A stretch of DNA of 64,000 bases, taken from positions 92,260,696 to 92,324,695 of the forward strand of contig OX638132.1 in assembly GCA_951804985.1 (NCBI GenBank), given 5' to 3'. Both the position numbers and the translations under genes were made by a program. Shown in pieces: positions 63,034 to 64,000 of this stretch. Origin of the DNA: Dryomyza anilis (taxonomy: Eukaryota > Arthropoda > Insecta > Diptera > Dryomyzidae). The notes below the pieces were generated by a model that saw only the letters and a program-made list of their open reading frames with translations, was not told where the DNA came from and did no database searches. The first letter of the stretch is position 1, and each line of letters opens with the position of its first letter.

Positions 63034-63557
63034 TTTAACAATTAAACTGAATCCCTTTAAACTGCAAAACATGCAATTAGTACAGACCATTTCGAAACAT
63101 TTAACCAAAGACTACGGCGTCATAATGATCAAACCTCCATCAACGGACGTCATCATTAACAGCCCAGCACAGTCGTTCCAAAACAATACAATATGTTGTT
63201 CTCGAAAAATGAAGAGTGGACCATATGTTGATGCCACATCACTTTGATGCACTCTTGCAATTTTTTGTTTTTTTTTTATTTGATTCTTTGATTTTTAACA
63301 ATTAAACTGAATCCCTTTAAACTGCAAAACATGCAATTAGTACAGACCATTTCGAAACATTTAACCAAAGACTACGGCGTCATAATGATCAAACCTCCAT
63401 CAACGGACGTCATCATTAACAGCCCAGCACAGTCGTTCCAAAACAATACAATATGTTGTTCTCGAAAAATGAAGAGTGGACCATATGTTGATGCCACATC
63501 ACTTTGATGCACTCTTGCAATTTTTTGTTTTTTTTTTATTTGATTCTTTGATTTTTA
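63034..63557. repeat. Perfect 260-bp tandem duplication
   Basis: 63034-63297 and 63294-63557 are identical as far as I can read (offset exactly 260 bp). The unit is not AT-rich junk; it has mixed composition (actacggcgtcataatgatc; catcaacggacgtcatcatt). Confidence 0.93.
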
Positions 63558-64000
63558 TTTTTAATTTTGCGCACATTCCAAGAAGAATAAAATGAAGAAG
63601 ATGTGTAGAGAACCACCACGCGATTCTAACATTTTTATGGGTTTTGCTGCGCACGAAACATCAAAACTGAAGACAATGAAGTCGAGGATACTGCCTGCTC
63701 GGAGGAGTTTTGCAACATGGGGATATGTGAATGTATTGCGTAGAGTTCAGAGACCTCGTTGAGTTGACGCCAATCACATTTTGCAGCACGTTCAAAAAAT
63801 TTAAAACTTACTATAAGCTAAATGCCGACAATGCATCCAGCCACCGAAAGTAGATGTACTGAAACGTATACCATACAAGAATACGGCCGACCGACCGACC
63901 GACCGTCTTTCTGTCCAGACTCTGACAAGGGACAGCAACATTCAGGTGGACAAAAAGTGAATGTGAAAATATGTGCCCAAAATGCAATTTAAAACATTTT
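63558..64000. other. Unique-looking DNA at the right edge
   Basis: Mixed composition with a gaccgaccgaccgaccg run at 63889-63904. No exon recognised; sequence continues beyond the window. Confidence 0.3.

Overview
The window is a gene-poor, AT-rich, intron-rich stretch of nuclear DNA from a fly. The best fit is a calyptrate dipteran (blow-fly, house-fly or flesh-fly relative). This rests on two genes that align closely with Drosophila proteins, on tRNA-derived SINEs, and on a dense mix of small DNA transposons, including a pair that look like dipteran mini-me elements. The exact species cannot be read from the sequence.

Layout. From 1 to 23.6 kb on the + strand lies the 3' end of an axonemal dynein heavy chain (DNAH10 / Dhc98D type): 12 exons at 4225-23618 encoding the last 644 residues, with large transposon-filled introns. 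On the - strand at 25454-28351 is a small three-exon gene (237 aa) that I do not recognise. Its first intron is almost entirely one 2.04 kb hAT-like element with perfect terminal inverted repeats and a perfect 8-bp target duplication, carrying a 60-bp satellite that reverses orientation in its middle. From 32529 to 44115 on the - strand is papilin (Ppn): 19 exons with consistent splice phases, about 3,050 residues. They encode seven thrombospondin type 1 repeats with an ADAMTS-like cassette, a long Ser/Thr mucin-like segment, twelve Cys-rich papilin repeats, twelve Kunitz domains, a WAP-like motif, three Ig domains and a PLAC domain. Its start-codon exon lies upstream and is not firmly placed; a weak candidate is at 48282-48385.

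From 44 to 64 kb I find no certain gene. It alternates between a few G+C-richer, unique-looking islands (48.0-49.25, 56.3-57.2, 60.4-61.1 and 63.1-64 kb), which are candidates for upstream exons or regulatory DNA of Ppn, and repeats: a nested stack of DNA transposons (45515-48027), palindromic mariner-like miniature elements, a 19-bp satellite (about 58.05-58.61 kb), a degenerate relative of it (61.3-62.8 kb), and two near-perfect tandem duplications of 249 and 260 bp.

The genes do not form a pathway. The dynein acts in the ciliary/flagellar axoneme (in flies, sperm and chordotonal neurons). Papilin is a secreted basement-membrane protein. The middle gene is of unknown function. The main biological interest is the mobile-element structure: a solo LTR inside a 190-bp tandem repeat, a Helitron-like element carrying its own minisatellite, the hAT-like element with an inverted satellite, and several nested insertions whose order can be read from their junctions.
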